A stretch of 64,000 bases of DNA from Variovorax paradoxus B4. GTDB taxonomy: Bacteria > Pseudomonadota > Gammaproteobacteria > Burkholderiales > Burkholderiaceae_C. A model generated the notes under the pieces. The model searched no databases. It had not been told where the DNA came from and saw only the letters and a program-made list of their open reading frames with translations. The translations under genes were made by a program, and so were the position numbers. The stretch lies in assembly GCF_000463015.1 (NCBI RefSeq), contig NC_022247.1, positions 2,170,001-2,234,000 of the forward strand, in the 5' to 3' direction. Shown in pieces: positions 17,016 through 27,053 of this stretch (position 1 is the first letter of the stretch; each line of letters starts with the position of its first letter).

Positions 17016-18275
17016 GTGAACTCAAGTTTAAAATACAGAAAAATAAAAGATTTCAAATTTAGTGGAACTGCAGTATTTGGGAAGGTAAATTATGCGAACG
17101 TGGTTGCGATATATCTTTATGATACTTCTCTGGGTGGTTGGATAAAGAAGATAATCTTTTCTCTGTTCTACGCGACGCGAGTGATTACGCATGAGACAGC
17201 GAAATGCCGCGTGCTGCTTTTCTATTCTGCCCGTCATAAAAAGAGAGCCGACTATGACTACATACCGAATCAACTGCGTGAAATCCTAGGAAGGAACTGC
17301 TCCTACGCAGAAAGCGAAGAGCGATTTTCTATCGTACAGGCTTGGCAGACGCTCACGCGATTTTGGTCATCTTTTCAAGGCGTAAAAGGGTATCGCGTTG
17401 GAGTTTTGCAAAAAGTAGCAACTGCACTGCTCATTGCAAAATACAGAACTACCGCTATTTACTCGTTTCGGTCGCTGCTGCGAGGACAGGATCGCTTGGT
17501 TACTTTCTGCGACGCCCATGCGCCCGAAAATCTTTTGGCTCAAATGGGAAATACTGCTGGATTGTTTACGGTGACCAACCAGCACGGACAGTACCGTGTC
17601 TTAGATGAGCGAAATATGAGCTCTGATGCTGAAGCTTATTCAAACTTTGTTAGCCGGCGAATGCTCTGTTGGGGTAAAGCTACGCAAGCCGAATTTTCTC
17701 GCTATGGATTTCCGCCGGAGAACTTAATAGTAAGCGGATGGGTCAAGGACTGGAGTCGGCTCGCCTTGCCTAGGGCAAAGAAGATTTCTAAAGGTGTGTT
17801 CGGTGTGATGCTGAATGCTGACAGCGCTAAAGAATCTAACCTTGAGTTGATTGCGACTGCTAAATTTATTGCGCAGGAGCTCGGACTTCAATATTTGATT
17901 CGGTTGCATCCGTGGAGTCGCCCTAAAGAATATCTAGAACATTTGGATGGAGGCTTGCAAAGCATTGGACATTTCGATATTGCAACCTATTTGATTGATG
18001 TCGATTTTAGTCTGGCTCATATGTCGGGTGCGGTCGTTGAGGTTTTATATGCCGGAGCACCGATTTATTTATTGAACGATGGGCGCTTGGCGCAAGCCTT
18101 TCAAGTCGACGGCTTAAGTTATCCCGACTCCTGCTCTATTGTCGCGGCTGTGAAGGCTGATCAATTGATGCCAATTGCCGCGCAGCGCCGTTTTCTTAAT
18201 ATAGGTCAATGGTATAACGATGATCGTGATCAAGCGGCTCGTATTCGAAAAGCGATTTTTGAAGGAATAGAGTGA
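17016..18275 (+). CDS. Putative capsule glycosyltransferase
   Basis: A 419-residue protein if GTG 17016 is the start, with the poly-G tract acting as Shine-Dalgarno. A TTG at 17001 that overlaps the wzx stop would add five residues encoded by the G tract. Features include TVTNQHGQYRVLDERNMSSD and LCWGKATQAEFSRYGFPPEN, reminiscent of GT-B or CDP-glycerol-transferase-like enzymes. Later segments LQYLIRLHPWSRPKEYLEH and SGAVVEVLYAGAPIYLLNDG fit the C-terminal donor domain, in which a conserved HP and a SS/SGA-E motif bind the nucleotide. Substrate unknown. Last gene of the AT-rich block before kdsA. Confidence 0.6.
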   Translation: MNSSLKYRKIKDFKFSGTAVFGKVNYANVVAIYLYDTSLGGWIKKIIFSLFYATRVITHETAKCRVLLFYSARHKKRADYDYIPNQLREILGRNCSYAESEERFSIVQAWQTLTRFWSSFQGVKGYRVGVLQKVATALLIAKYRTTAIYSFRSLLRGQDRLVTFCDAHAPENLLAQMGNTAGLFTVTNQHGQYRVLDERNMSSDAEAYSNFVSRRMLCWGKATQAEFSRYGFPPENLIVSGWVKDWSRLALPRAKKISKGVFGVMLNADSAKESNLELIATAKFIAQELGLQYLIRLHPWSRPKEYLEHLDGGLQSIGHFDIATYLIDVDFSLAHMSGAVVEVLYAGAPIYLLNDGRLAQAFQVDGLSYPDSCSIVAAVKADQLMPIAAQRRFLNIGQWYNDDRDQAARIRKAIFEGIE

Positions 18276-18314
18276 ATGCGGAATTGCATTCAAGTTCTGT
18301 GTTTTGATTCCTAA

Positions 18315-19172
<858 letters not shown>

Positions 19173-19276
19173 TCGAGAGGGCCGCGCTGGGCTTGCGCCA
19201 CGGAATCGGTGGGCCTGGTAAATCTTGATCGGCTGCTGTTGTGCCGCAATCCTTCTTATCTTTGAAAGAGCGAAAA

Positions 19277-20227
19277 ATGAACACAGTCGCAACATCCGCC
19301 ATGGACTACCGCGCTTCTGCCAAGCGAGTTTTCCAGGTCGAGGCCGAGGCAGTTGCCGAACTCGCAGGCAAGCTCGATGGTGATTTTTCTCTGGTGGTGG
19401 AGCACATCCTGCAGTCCAGCGGCCGCACCATCGTCTGTGGCATGGGGAAGTCGGGCATCATCGGAAAGAAGATCGCAGCCACACTGGCAAGCACCGGCAC
19501 ACCCAGCTTTTTCATGCATCCTGGTGAGGCGTACCACGGCGACCTGGGCATGGTGACTTCTGCGGATGCCTTTCTTGCCATCTCCTTTTCCGGGGAGACC
19601 GAGGAGGTGGTCAAGTTGCTGCCTTTCCTGAAGGACAACGGCAATTTCCTGGTGGCGATCACAGGCAATCCGAACTCTACGTTGGCGCGCGCGGCCGACT
19701 GTCATTTGAATGTGGGCGTGAAGGCTGAGGCCTGTCCGCTGCACTTGGCGCCAACTGCCTCGACCACGGCGACGTTGGCGATGGGCGATGCATTGGCGGT
19801 GACGCTGATGGAAGCGCGTGATTTCAGGCCAGAACATTTCGCCCGCTTTCACCCTGGGGGTTCGCTAGGGCGGCGTCTGCTGAGTCGCGTCGGACATGAA
19901 ATGACGAGTGCGAACCTGGCCATTATTGGCGAAGACGCACAGATCATGGATGTCATCAGTGCGATTACACGTTCCAGCCTAGGACTGGCCATCGTCAAGG
20001 TCGACAGCGAGTGGGCCGTAATCACCGATGGCGACGTGCGGCGTGCGGTCGCGCGCTATGGCAAAGACGTTTTCGATCGTCGCGCATCTGATGTGATGAC
20101 GCGCAGCCCGGTGCGTGTGGCGGCGGAGACGCGAGTGGAAGATGCTATTGCGCTGATGGAACGCCACCGCATTTCTTCGCTGCTGGTATTCGACAAAGAG
20201 ACGCTGGTTGGCGTTTTCAAGAAGTAG
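19277..20227 (+). CDS. kdsD: Arabinose-5-phosphate isomerase
   Basis: A 316-residue KdsD/KpsF-type enzyme interconverting ribulose-5-phosphate and arabinose-5-phosphate, the precursor for KdsA just upstream. The SIS domain (residues about 40-175) has IVCGMGKSGIIGKKIAATLA, STGTPSFFMHPGEAYHGDLG and LHLAPTASTTATLAMGDALA. Two CBS domains follow. The protein ends ISSLLVFDKETLVGVFKK, about ten residues before the usual HDLLRAG tail, so the second CBS domain is slightly short; I see no frameshift that would restore it. The start ATG 19277 follows AAAGAG; the frame reaches 12 codons further up. Confidence 0.93.
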   Translation: MNTVATSAMDYRASAKRVFQVEAEAVAELAGKLDGDFSLVVEHILQSSGRTIVCGMGKSGIIGKKIAATLASTGTPSFFMHPGEAYHGDLGMVTSADAFLAISFSGETEEVVKLLPFLKDNGNFLVAITGNPNSTLARAADCHLNVGVKAEACPLHLAPTASTTATLAMGDALAVTLMEARDFRPEHFARFHPGGSLGRRLLSRVGHEMTSANLAIIGEDAQIMDVISAITRSSLGLAIVKVDSEWAVITDGDVRRAVARYGKDVFDRRASDVMTRSPVRVAAETRVEDAIALMERHRISSLLVFDKETLVGVFKK

Positions 20228-20283
20228 CTGACTTTGCCCGAAAGCCAAATTGACCTGCGGGGCTATCGATAATTAAGCATTCA

Positions 20284-20844
20284 ATGCAATACGTTTTTAA
20301 AATTACCTGGGCCATTCGTGCAGTCTTTTATAAATTGATATTTGGATCTTTCAAATTTCCGGGCTACATTGGGTCCCCAAAGTTTTTAGTGCAGCCGAGT
20401 CGAATTTACGTGGGAAAAAAGGTAAGAATTTTTCCTGGGTTTCGGGCTGAATGCCATGGTCAAGGAAAAATATTTATTCATGATGATGTCGCCATTGAGC
20501 AGGATTTTCACATCACTAGCATGGGGGAAATTAGCATTGGTAAGGGAACGCTCATCCTGGGATTTTCTTCTGTCACGGATATTGAACATCATCATGAGGA
20601 AGTTGACGTTCCAGTACTCAGGCAGCCGATGATATGGAAGAAAACAAGAATAGGGGAAAATTGCTATATTGGTATGGGGGCTCGCATACAAGCCGGGACC
20701 ATCTTGGGCAATGGCTGTGTCGTTGGTGCCAATGCTGTGGTACGCGGAATTTTTCCTGATTATTCCGTAATTGTTGGTGTTCCCGCTCGAGTTATTAAAA
20801 TGTACAATCCGGAAAATAAAACTTGGGAGAGGATTCAAAAATAG
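20284..20844 (+). CDS. Hexapeptide-repeat acyltransferase
   Basis: A 186-residue left-handed beta-helix protein of the WcaF/Maa-like acetyltransferase group. The repeats include GQGKIFIHDDVAIEQDFHIT, MGEISIGKGTLILGFSSVTD, a catalytic-histidine-rich loop DIEHHHEEVDVP, and the coenzyme-A site strands TRIGENCYIGMGARIQAG, TILGNGCVVGANAVV and YSVIVGVPARVIK. It likely O-acetylates a capsule sugar. It is AT-rich like the glycosyltransferase core and closes the plus-strand arm of the locus. Confidence 0.85.
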   Translation: MQYVFKITWAIRAVFYKLIFGSFKFPGYIGSPKFLVQPSRIYVGKKVRIFPGFRAECHGQGKIFIHDDVAIEQDFHITSMGEISIGKGTLILGFSSVTDIEHHHEEVDVPVLRQPMIWKKTRIGENCYIGMGARIQAGTILGNGCVVGANAVVRGIFPDYSVIVGVPARVIKMYNPENKTWERIQK

Positions 20845-20937
20845 ATTTTGGATGGCCGGCTTTAGCTCGACGGGTTTTGATCGGCATCTTTGGCAGTCAC
20901 GCTGAAAAATCATTCGTCCGGTGACTGGGCGTGTTTC

Positions 20938-21308
20938 CGGATCATGTGCTTCACCGATGTCACAGTCGGGGCTTGCGTCTGCCGCGTTGAAATAGCGCAG
21001 CGAAACGGAACGCAGGCCATACGCGTGGGCGGCATCCGCCAGCATGCGCTCCACCATCAACTTGACGGCACCATAGGGGTTGATAGGCGCCTTGGGATGG
21101 TCTTCGTTGATGCGTTCGGCCGACGGTGGGCCGACACTGCGGCCGTGGATGAAAAGACGACGCGATCGACGCCATGGCGCTGCATCGCTTGTCGCAGGTT
21201 GAGTGTGCCGCTGACGTTGTTGAGGTCGTCGTCGTCGGGTGCCTGTATCGATTCGCCGACCAGCGAGCGCTCGCAGAAATCGACGCTCTGGTCGAAATCT
21301 TGTCGCGG
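20938..21308 (-). pseudogene. galE: Truncated, frameshifted galE (UDP-glucose 4-epimerase) remnant
   Basis: Minus-strand translation gives SVDFCERSLVGESIQAP, then NNVSGTLNLRQAMQRHGVDR and VVFSSTAAV, matching the middle of GalE (VGESV, NNVxGTLxLLEAM, FSSTAAVYG). After AAV the frame shifts, then continues PSAERINEDHPKAPINPYGA and VKLMVERMLADAAHAYGLRS, ending SLRYFNAADASPD..IGEAHDPET. It therefore covers about 120 of some 330 residues. Both ends are missing: one abuts the wzc stop and the other fades at about 20938. The catalytic YGxxK is still legible as YGAVK. It is a relic of an earlier version of the capsule locus. Confidence 0.8.
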
Positions 21309-23567
21309 TCAGGCGTCGTACTTGTATTCCGTGTATCGATAGCCACCGTAGCGATAGCCATGGCTGCCGTAGTGGCGGCGCGTCAAGTCGATGCCATTGA
21401 AGATCACGCCATTGACTGTTCTACCCGCTTGCGCAAGGCGCTTGGCGCTCTCGTTAAGTTCGCCGAGCTGGGTCTGATCCGCGCGGGCCACGAGGAGTAC
21501 TGCGCCCATGTGTGGCGCCACTGCGGCGGTGTCAGTCGCCACGAGCACTGGCGGCGTGTCAATCACCACCAGGTCGTATCGGGCGGAAACCATGTCGAGC
21601 AAGCGGACGAAGCTTTCCGACATCAGCATGTCGGCTGGATTAGTCGGCAGCTTGCCCGTAGTCAGCACGTCGAGATTCGGCAGCACCTGCGAACGGATGG
21701 CCTGATCTGTCGAGAGTTCGCCAGCCAGCAGTTCCGACAGGCCACCCTCGCGCCGCAGGCCAAACTGCTTGTTCAGATGGCCCTTGCGCATGTCGGCGTC
21801 GATCAACAGCACCCGCTTGCCGGCATGGGCCATGATGGCTGCGAAGTTGCCTGAAACGAAGCTCTTGCCAATGCCTGGCGTTGCGCCGGTGATAAGCACG
21901 CGGTTGTTACCGGCTTCGAGAGTGGCGAATTGCAGCGCGATCCGCAAACTGCGAAGTGCTTCGATGGGCGGGCTTTCCGGGTGGGTCACGGCAAGCAGCC
22001 GAATGCCCCTCGCACCTTCGGCAACACTTTGGTCGAGCACCGTCTGCTCGGCGGTGAAGGGCACGACCGAGTAAACCGTCAAGCCGGTGTGGGCCTCGAT
22101 CTCCTGCGGATCCCGGATGCCTGCGAGGAAGCGAGCTCGCACCAGGGCCAGTACCACGCCGGCCAGAAGGCCGAGCACCAGCGCGAGCGCCAGAACAAGT
22201 GGTTTCTTCGGCTTGACTGGCTCCTTTGGTTTCACTGCCTTGTCGAGCAAGCGCACGTTGCCGGTCTTGCCTTCCTTCACCAGGCGCAATTGCAGTGCGT
22301 TGTTCTGCAGCGACTGGTACAGCCCGCTGTTCACCCGCACGTCGCGTTCGAGGCGTAGCGCATCCTGCTGCATCGTGGGCATTCGGCTCACGCGCGCATT
22401 GAGGCCGCCAATCTCTTTGTCGATGGCGGCAATCTGCCCATCGATAATCTTCACCCGCGAGTTGGCGTCGGTGAAGCGCGCCGCCACCTCGCGGCGACGC
22501 TGCTGGGTTTCGAGGAGCTTGGTTTGCAGTTCGATAGTCTGGGTCAATACACCCTTGGCTTCTTCGTCGAAGGCCACGGTGCCGTTCTTGTTGCGAAATC
22601 GCGTGTAGGCGTCTTCTGAAGCCTCGAGCTGGCGCTTGAATTCGGGCAGTTGCTCGTCGAGGAACTGCAGCGTTTTCTGCGCTTCGGCCGCCTTGCGTTC
22701 GACGTTCTGCTGCACGTACTGATTGGCGATGGCATTGAGGATGCCGGAGAGGCGATCGCGGTCGCTGTCTTCCAGTGCCACGCTGATCACATTCGACTGC
22801 TTGCCCTGTTCACCGATCTGCATGCGCTTTTGCAGATCCTCGATGGTTCGTAACCACGAGGCGCGCAAAACGACAAATTCCGCGCCGGGCTTGCCATCAA
22901 GCTTGTTAATGAGCAGGTCGATGGTGCCGCCTTCGAGGACATGGTGGAGTGGCTGGCCGACGACGCCGGTCAGCGGCCGGTCCAAATCCTCGTGCGTGAG
23001 TGTGTATTTGCCGCCGCCCTGAGCGGTGACAAGGAAAGGCTCTTCGTCCTCGAATTCGGTCGGCACGTCGAAGCGGGCGACATCAATGCGTTCCTTGCCG
23101 TTGACGTAGCCGCCTATGCCGAGGAAGCCCGGATTCGAAAGCTCGTCGGCCCGCCGCGCCAGCCAGGTGCCGAGTATCGGTAGATAGCGAGGCTTGGCGT
23201 CGATATAGAAGCGCGTCTGATCCACCGCGGCGCCGAGCACCATCCGTGAGCGGATGACTTGGATTTCGCCGGTGGCGGGCGTTTTGACGTCGAAGAGACT
23301 GGAGGCATCGCCGAGGAAGCCCTTGGCATCAGGCGTAGCGTCCTCGACTTGGATCAGCAGGTTGGACTGGTAGATAGGGGCGGACAGCAATGCGTAGGCC
23401 CCACCGAGCACCAGCGCCAGCGCCGTGACCCCCGCGACCAGCCACTTGCGGTCGATCAGGATGTCAAGATATTCAGACAGGTAGACCTCGTCATCGTCAA
23501 CAGTCGAGGGAGCGGCAGGCTGACCGAGGCGCGCAGCATTGGAAGTGGTCACAGCAGGGGTGTTCAT
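21309..23567 (-). CDS. wzc: Polysaccharide co-polymerase and tyrosine autokinase (Wzc/Etk family)
   Basis: A 752-residue inner-membrane protein. A Wzz domain (VYLSEYLDILIDRKWLVAGV, first membrane helix near residues 50-70) is followed by a long periplasmic coiled coil and a second helix around residue 450 (KKPLVLALALVLGLLAGVVL). The cytoplasmic BY-kinase has Walker A GATPGIGKS (about 561-569), Walker A' VLLIDADMRKG and Walker B LVVIDTPP. The C-terminus carries seven tyrosines in the last 21 residues, the autophosphorylation cluster. ATG 23567 overlaps the phosphatase stop (ATGA). With Wza it controls chain length and export. Confidence 0.95.
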   Translation of the reverse strand: MNTPAVTTSNAARLGQPAAPSTVDDDEVYLSEYLDILIDRKWLVAGVTALALVLGGAYALLSAPIYQSNLLIQVEDATPDAKGFLGDASSLFDVKTPATGEIQVIRSRMVLGAAVDQTRFYIDAKPRYLPILGTWLARRADELSNPGFLGIGGYVNGKERIDVARFDVPTEFEDEEPFLVTAQGGGKYTLTHEDLDRPLTGVVGQPLHHVLEGGTIDLLINKLDGKPGAEFVVLRASWLRTIEDLQKRMQIGEQGKQSNVISVALEDSDRDRLSGILNAIANQYVQQNVERKAAEAQKTLQFLDEQLPEFKRQLEASEDAYTRFRNKNGTVAFDEEAKGVLTQTIELQTKLLETQQRRREVAARFTDANSRVKIIDGQIAAIDKEIGGLNARVSRMPTMQQDALRLERDVRVNSGLYQSLQNNALQLRLVKEGKTGNVRLLDKAVKPKEPVKPKKPLVLALALVLGLLAGVVLALVRARFLAGIRDPQEIEAHTGLTVYSVVPFTAEQTVLDQSVAEGARGIRLLAVTHPESPPIEALRSLRIALQFATLEAGNNRVLITGATPGIGKSFVSGNFAAIMAHAGKRVLLIDADMRKGHLNKQFGLRREGGLSELLAGELSTDQAIRSQVLPNLDVLTTGKLPTNPADMLMSESFVRLLDMVSARYDLVVIDTPPVLVATDTAAVAPHMGAVLLVARADQTQLGELNESAKRLAQAGRTVNGVIFNGIDLTRRHYGSHGYRYGGYRYTEYKYDA

Positions 23568-23998
23568 TTGAATTGCCGAATGCGTTCGGCCCATGTCTTG
23601 ACGCCGGCGTCGATGAGTTGAAGTGCGTGCTCGAAGGCTTCCTGGCCCATGCGGTAGGGGTCAGGGATATTCAGCTTGGCGGTTTCGGCAAGGCGAAAGA
23701 CCCTGCCGCGCGTGAGCGGGTAGTTGTTTTCGATGTGGCGGCGCTGCCCCTCGTCCATGGTGAGGATCAGGTCGGCCTGAACGCACATGGACTGGGTGAT
23801 CTGGCGCGCGCGGTGGGCGCCCAGGTCGAGGCCCCTCGCGGCCATCAATTCCTGGGCAATGGGGTCCGCAGGATGGCCGATCAACGCACCCGTGCCGGCC
23901 GACGACACGGTGATCTGCGGCAGGGCGTCGGCGAGCATGACGTGCGCCATCGGGCTTCGGCAGATGTTGCCGATGCAAACGACGAGAACGGATTTCAA
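23564..23998 (-). CDS. wzb: Low-molecular-weight protein-tyrosine phosphatase (Wzb/Etp)
   Basis: A 144-residue phosphatase, cognate to the Wzc kinase. The phosphate loop is CIGNICRSPMA near the N-terminus and the general-acid aspartate lies in NIPDPYRMGQEAFEHALQLI. I chose TTG 23998, preceded by AAGGCGGA, because the family begins just before the VLVVCIGN strand; an ATG 12 codons upstream is possible. Its stop overlaps the kinase start, so the antagonistic pair is translationally coupled as in etp-etk and wzb-wzc operons. Confidence 0.93.
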   Translation of the reverse strand: MKSVLVVCIGNICRSPMAHVMLADALPQITVSSAGTGALIGHPADPIAQELMAARGLDLGAHRARQITQSMCVQADLILTMDEGQRRHIENNYPLTRGRVFRLAETAKLNIPDPYRMGQEAFEHALQLIDAGVKTWAERIRQFK

Positions 23999-24080
23999 CG
24001 TGTCCGCCTTTCTATGCAGAAATGGACAACGCATGCGCCTGGTAGGCGCGGGCGAGCGATATTAACTTGCATACAAACAC

Positions 24081-27053
24081 TCATGGGCTGCTGCTGCGAT
24101 CGAAGTTCAAGATGTTGTCTCCGGCGCGAGGCTTGTTGTCTGGCGGGGCCGCAAAGTTGAAGGCGCCCTGGTCGCGTACGGAGGTCAGTTCATAAAGGGT
24201 GTTGCTGCGGCCCAGGCGCGCGCCGCCGTCGCGCGTGAGCGGCGACCACGCAAAGCCCAGCGCAAACTTGCTCGACCGCGGCAGCAGCGCATCGAGCGGA
24301 ATCGAAAGATAGATGCCCTTGTCGAAACTGCCTTCCCCGAACCGCGCGGATGAGACGTTGGTCTTGGTGGCGTAGGCGCCCAGCACAAAGCCATTGTCGA
24401 AGCGGCGGATGACTTCGAGCGTGACGCCGCGGTCGCCTGCAAGGTACTGGCCCGCGCTGATCTTGGCCATGACGCCGTTCCAGCCGGTGTCCCAGTAAAG
24501 GCTGGCGTGGCCGGTGGTCACCTTGTAGTCGCGCAGGCCGAAGTCCTGGTTGAAGTCGCGCTGCCGCACGCGATTGATGTCCACGCCAAAGGCCACCGGC
24601 GAGCGCGCCGGCCGATACATCCATTCGGCACCCACGCCGGCAAACATGGATTCGAGCAGACCGCCATACATGCTGTAGTAGTGGTTGCTCGACAACTGCC
24701 CCACGTGCGTGAGCTGCAGCGACGGAATGGTGAAGCGCCGAGAGGTGACGTACTCGCGCTGGTAGGTGCGCACGCGCGGCAGATCGCTGGGCGCGGTGTA
24801 GGTGAACTTGTCGTAGTTGTCGGCCAGCCGCAGGTTGACCGCGCCGCTGAGCCAGGTGCGCGGCGTAAAGCGGTATTCGGCGGTGGCCTGGATGCCGAGC
24901 TGGTAGAGAAGAAAGGCGTCGGGGCCGCCGACGATCTGCCCATAGCTCGGCGCAATGCCAAAGGTGAACTTGTCGCGGGGGCGCACCCAAGGGGCATTCG
25001 TCTCCGTGGCGGCGGCCTCGGCGACGGTGCTCTGCGCAGTGCCGCTCTTTTCGTCGGGGCGGGCCAGCTCGGGTTCGTAGTCGCGCTTGGACACGGCACG
25101 CGCCGCATGCGGCGGCAAGGCCTGGATGCGCGCGGCCACCCATTCGGCGCGGTCGACGGCCTGCGCATGCACCGCGAGCCCGCGCTCGGCGTAGTGAAAG
25201 ACAAAGCTCTTGATGGTGTCGGGCGCATCGTGGTGGAGCACCGCAATGGCTTTTTCAACGCGCGCGGTGCGGTAGACGGTGTTGCTGTCGGTCACCCACA
25301 CATGCAGCACGTCGTCCTTGGGCGCAATGCGCTCGACGGTCCATTCGGTCTGTGCCTCGATCTCCGCCGCGGTGGTTGCCCAGCCGGGGGAGCGGGGGGC
25401 CGCCTCCGGCCTGAATTCCGGCAGCGGCCGGTCGGCGGGCTTGGGCGATTGCGAGGCCGCCAGGTTGCTTGCCAGCGTGAGGCCAATCATGAACTTGTCG
25501 CCGCGCTCGAAGCCGGCGGACAGCGTGACCTTGGGCGACACGCGGTAAGAGAGGCCAATGTTGATGGGTGAGCGCCGTCGCAGCTTGCTGCTCAGCGGTT
25601 CGCTCTGGTAGTCGTTGCCGTCGTATTCGAGCTTGAGCGTGAGCGGGTCCCACGGCGTGCGCCATTGCACGCCGCCAAAGAGGGCGGCCGGTCCCCGAAA
25701 GAAGCTGCTGATGTTGGCGTTGCCGGTGGTATTTGCGCGGGGTCGGGTGTCGAAACGGCTGCCCAGCAACTTGAAGGGGTTGGTGATGTTGCCGCTGGCG
25801 CCCAGGTAGCCCCAGCCGATGCCCAGGCTGAAGTCGAATTCATGCAAGCGCTTGCCGGCCACCAGGTATTCGCTCGAGAATAGGCCCGTGCCGCCGATGT
25901 CCCGAAAGCCCAGCGCCAGTTGGGGCAGGTAGGTGGATTCCTCGAGCAACCGGACCTTCAGGTCGATGCTCTTGTCCTTGAACGACTGGTCGACAAAAGT
26001 TGGCCCATAAACGCGGTTGGAGATGGATGTGTAGCGAAAGCCCGCTTCCATCCAGTCGAAGGGCTGGAACATGACGTTCAGCCGCGTGTAGGGCCAGATC
26101 GACGTGAGCGACGCGCGCGTGTCGCCGGCCACTCCCATGCGGGCCGATGGCGTTTGCAGCAGGCCGGTTTCGCCCCAGTCGTTGCCGCTGATGTCGAGCG
26201 GGCGCGGCTGCGAGGCTACGGCCTCGGGGAGCGTGCCGGCGACGGTGGGCGCGGCGAAAACGGGCGCATCGGCGGCCGGGGGAGCGGTGCTGGGCTCCTG
26301 CGGCGAGGGGCCTTGCACGGCAAGGAACTTGATCAGCCCCTCCGACAGTGCCGCCAGAGCGGACATGCGGCGCGGCGGGGCCCAGATCCAGGCGCCCGGC
26401 GCGGGTTCATCGGCGGGCTCGGCATTCCAGGCCCCAATGCCTGCGCGCGCGGTGCGGCCGTCGGGCTGCGCAATCCAGGCCCAGTCGGCGCCGCTGTCGA
26501 GGCCGCAGGCGCTCAGGTAGTCGAGCAGCAAGCGTCCGCCTTCATGCGGAACCCGGCAAAAGCTGCCGTCCGGCTGCACCACGGTCACCGTGCGCAGCGG
26601 GGCGGGCGGCACCGCGAGCCGCTGGCCTTCGCTGAGCACGGGGTCTTGCCCCGGATTCGCCTGCAGCCAGCGCGGATCGACGATGCCCAGCGCCACGCGG
26701 CCGGTCGCCGGAAGGCTCTGCAGCACAGACAGGAGTTGTTCGCGCGAAGCCCGTTCCTCGGGCGAGGCCGATCGAACGGCCGCTTCCACCCGCACCAGCA
26801 GCGACTCTTTCAGGAACTGCTGGGCGAGCAGTTCCTGCGGCACCTGCCATGCGAGGCCGGGGCTGGCCGCATCCTCGGGTTGGCGCAGCAGCCAGTCGCT
26901 GAGCCGCTCGCCCGGGCGCACTTCCGCGGCACCCGCAGGCGCGCGGGTCGTTGCTGCGGCGTGGGCGGAGGGAATCATCAACACGATCGCTGCGGCCAGT
27001 AGGCTGAGGCGGAAGGGGTTGGTGATGGGGCCGGGCGGGGGCGGGGGTCTCAT
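24081..27053 (-). CDS. Fused GfcC-GfcD (YjbG-YjbH) capsule protein
   Basis: A 990-residue exported protein. After a signal peptide (FRLSLLAAAIVLMIPSAHAA), residues about 30-240 resemble GfcC/YjbG: AEVRPGERLSDWLLRQPEDA, then VVQPDGSFCRVPHEGGRLLL and PGAWIWAPP. From about residue 280 the chain is YjbH/GfcD-like, an outer-membrane beta-barrel family, with LGIGWGYLGASGNITNP and a long C-terminal aromatic-strand region ending before the KFALGFAWSPLTRDGGARLG motif. In Escherichia coli these are two genes. ATG 27053 overlaps the upstream stop (ATGA). The role in capsule assembly or secretion is inferred from the gfc and yjb operons. Confidence 0.85.
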   Translation of the reverse strand: MRPPPPPGPITNPFRLSLLAAAIVLMIPSAHAAATTRAPAGAAEVRPGERLSDWLLRQPEDAASPGLAWQVPQELLAQQFLKESLLVRVEAAVRSASPEERASREQLLSVLQSLPATGRVALGIVDPRWLQANPGQDPVLSEGQRLAVPPAPLRTVTVVQPDGSFCRVPHEGGRLLLDYLSACGLDSGADWAWIAQPDGRTARAGIGAWNAEPADEPAPGAWIWAPPRRMSALAALSEGLIKFLAVQGPSPQEPSTAPPAADAPVFAAPTVAGTLPEAVASQPRPLDISGNDWGETGLLQTPSARMGVAGDTRASLTSIWPYTRLNVMFQPFDWMEAGFRYTSISNRVYGPTFVDQSFKDKSIDLKVRLLEESTYLPQLALGFRDIGGTGLFSSEYLVAGKRLHEFDFSLGIGWGYLGASGNITNPFKLLGSRFDTRPRANTTGNANISSFFRGPAALFGGVQWRTPWDPLTLKLEYDGNDYQSEPLSSKLRRRSPINIGLSYRVSPKVTLSAGFERGDKFMIGLTLASNLAASQSPKPADRPLPEFRPEAAPRSPGWATTAAEIEAQTEWTVERIAPKDDVLHVWVTDSNTVYRTARVEKAIAVLHHDAPDTIKSFVFHYAERGLAVHAQAVDRAEWVAARIQALPPHAARAVSKRDYEPELARPDEKSGTAQSTVAEAAATETNAPWVRPRDKFTFGIAPSYGQIVGGPDAFLLYQLGIQATAEYRFTPRTWLSGAVNLRLADNYDKFTYTAPSDLPRVRTYQREYVTSRRFTIPSLQLTHVGQLSSNHYYSMYGGLLESMFAGVGAEWMYRPARSPVAFGVDINRVRQRDFNQDFGLRDYKVTTGHASLYWDTGWNGVMAKISAGQYLAGDRGVTLEVIRRFDNGFVLGAYATKTNVSSARFGEGSFDKGIYLSIPLDALLPRSSKFALGFAWSPLTRDGGARLGRSNTLYELTSVRDQGAFNFAAPPDNKPRAGDNILNFDRSSSP

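Noticed and set aside
20386..20937. Continuation of the galE-remnant minus-strand frame opposite the acyltransferase
   Set aside because: After the HDPET motif the translation loses all epimerase similarity and is antisense to a well-supported hexapeptide acyltransferase.
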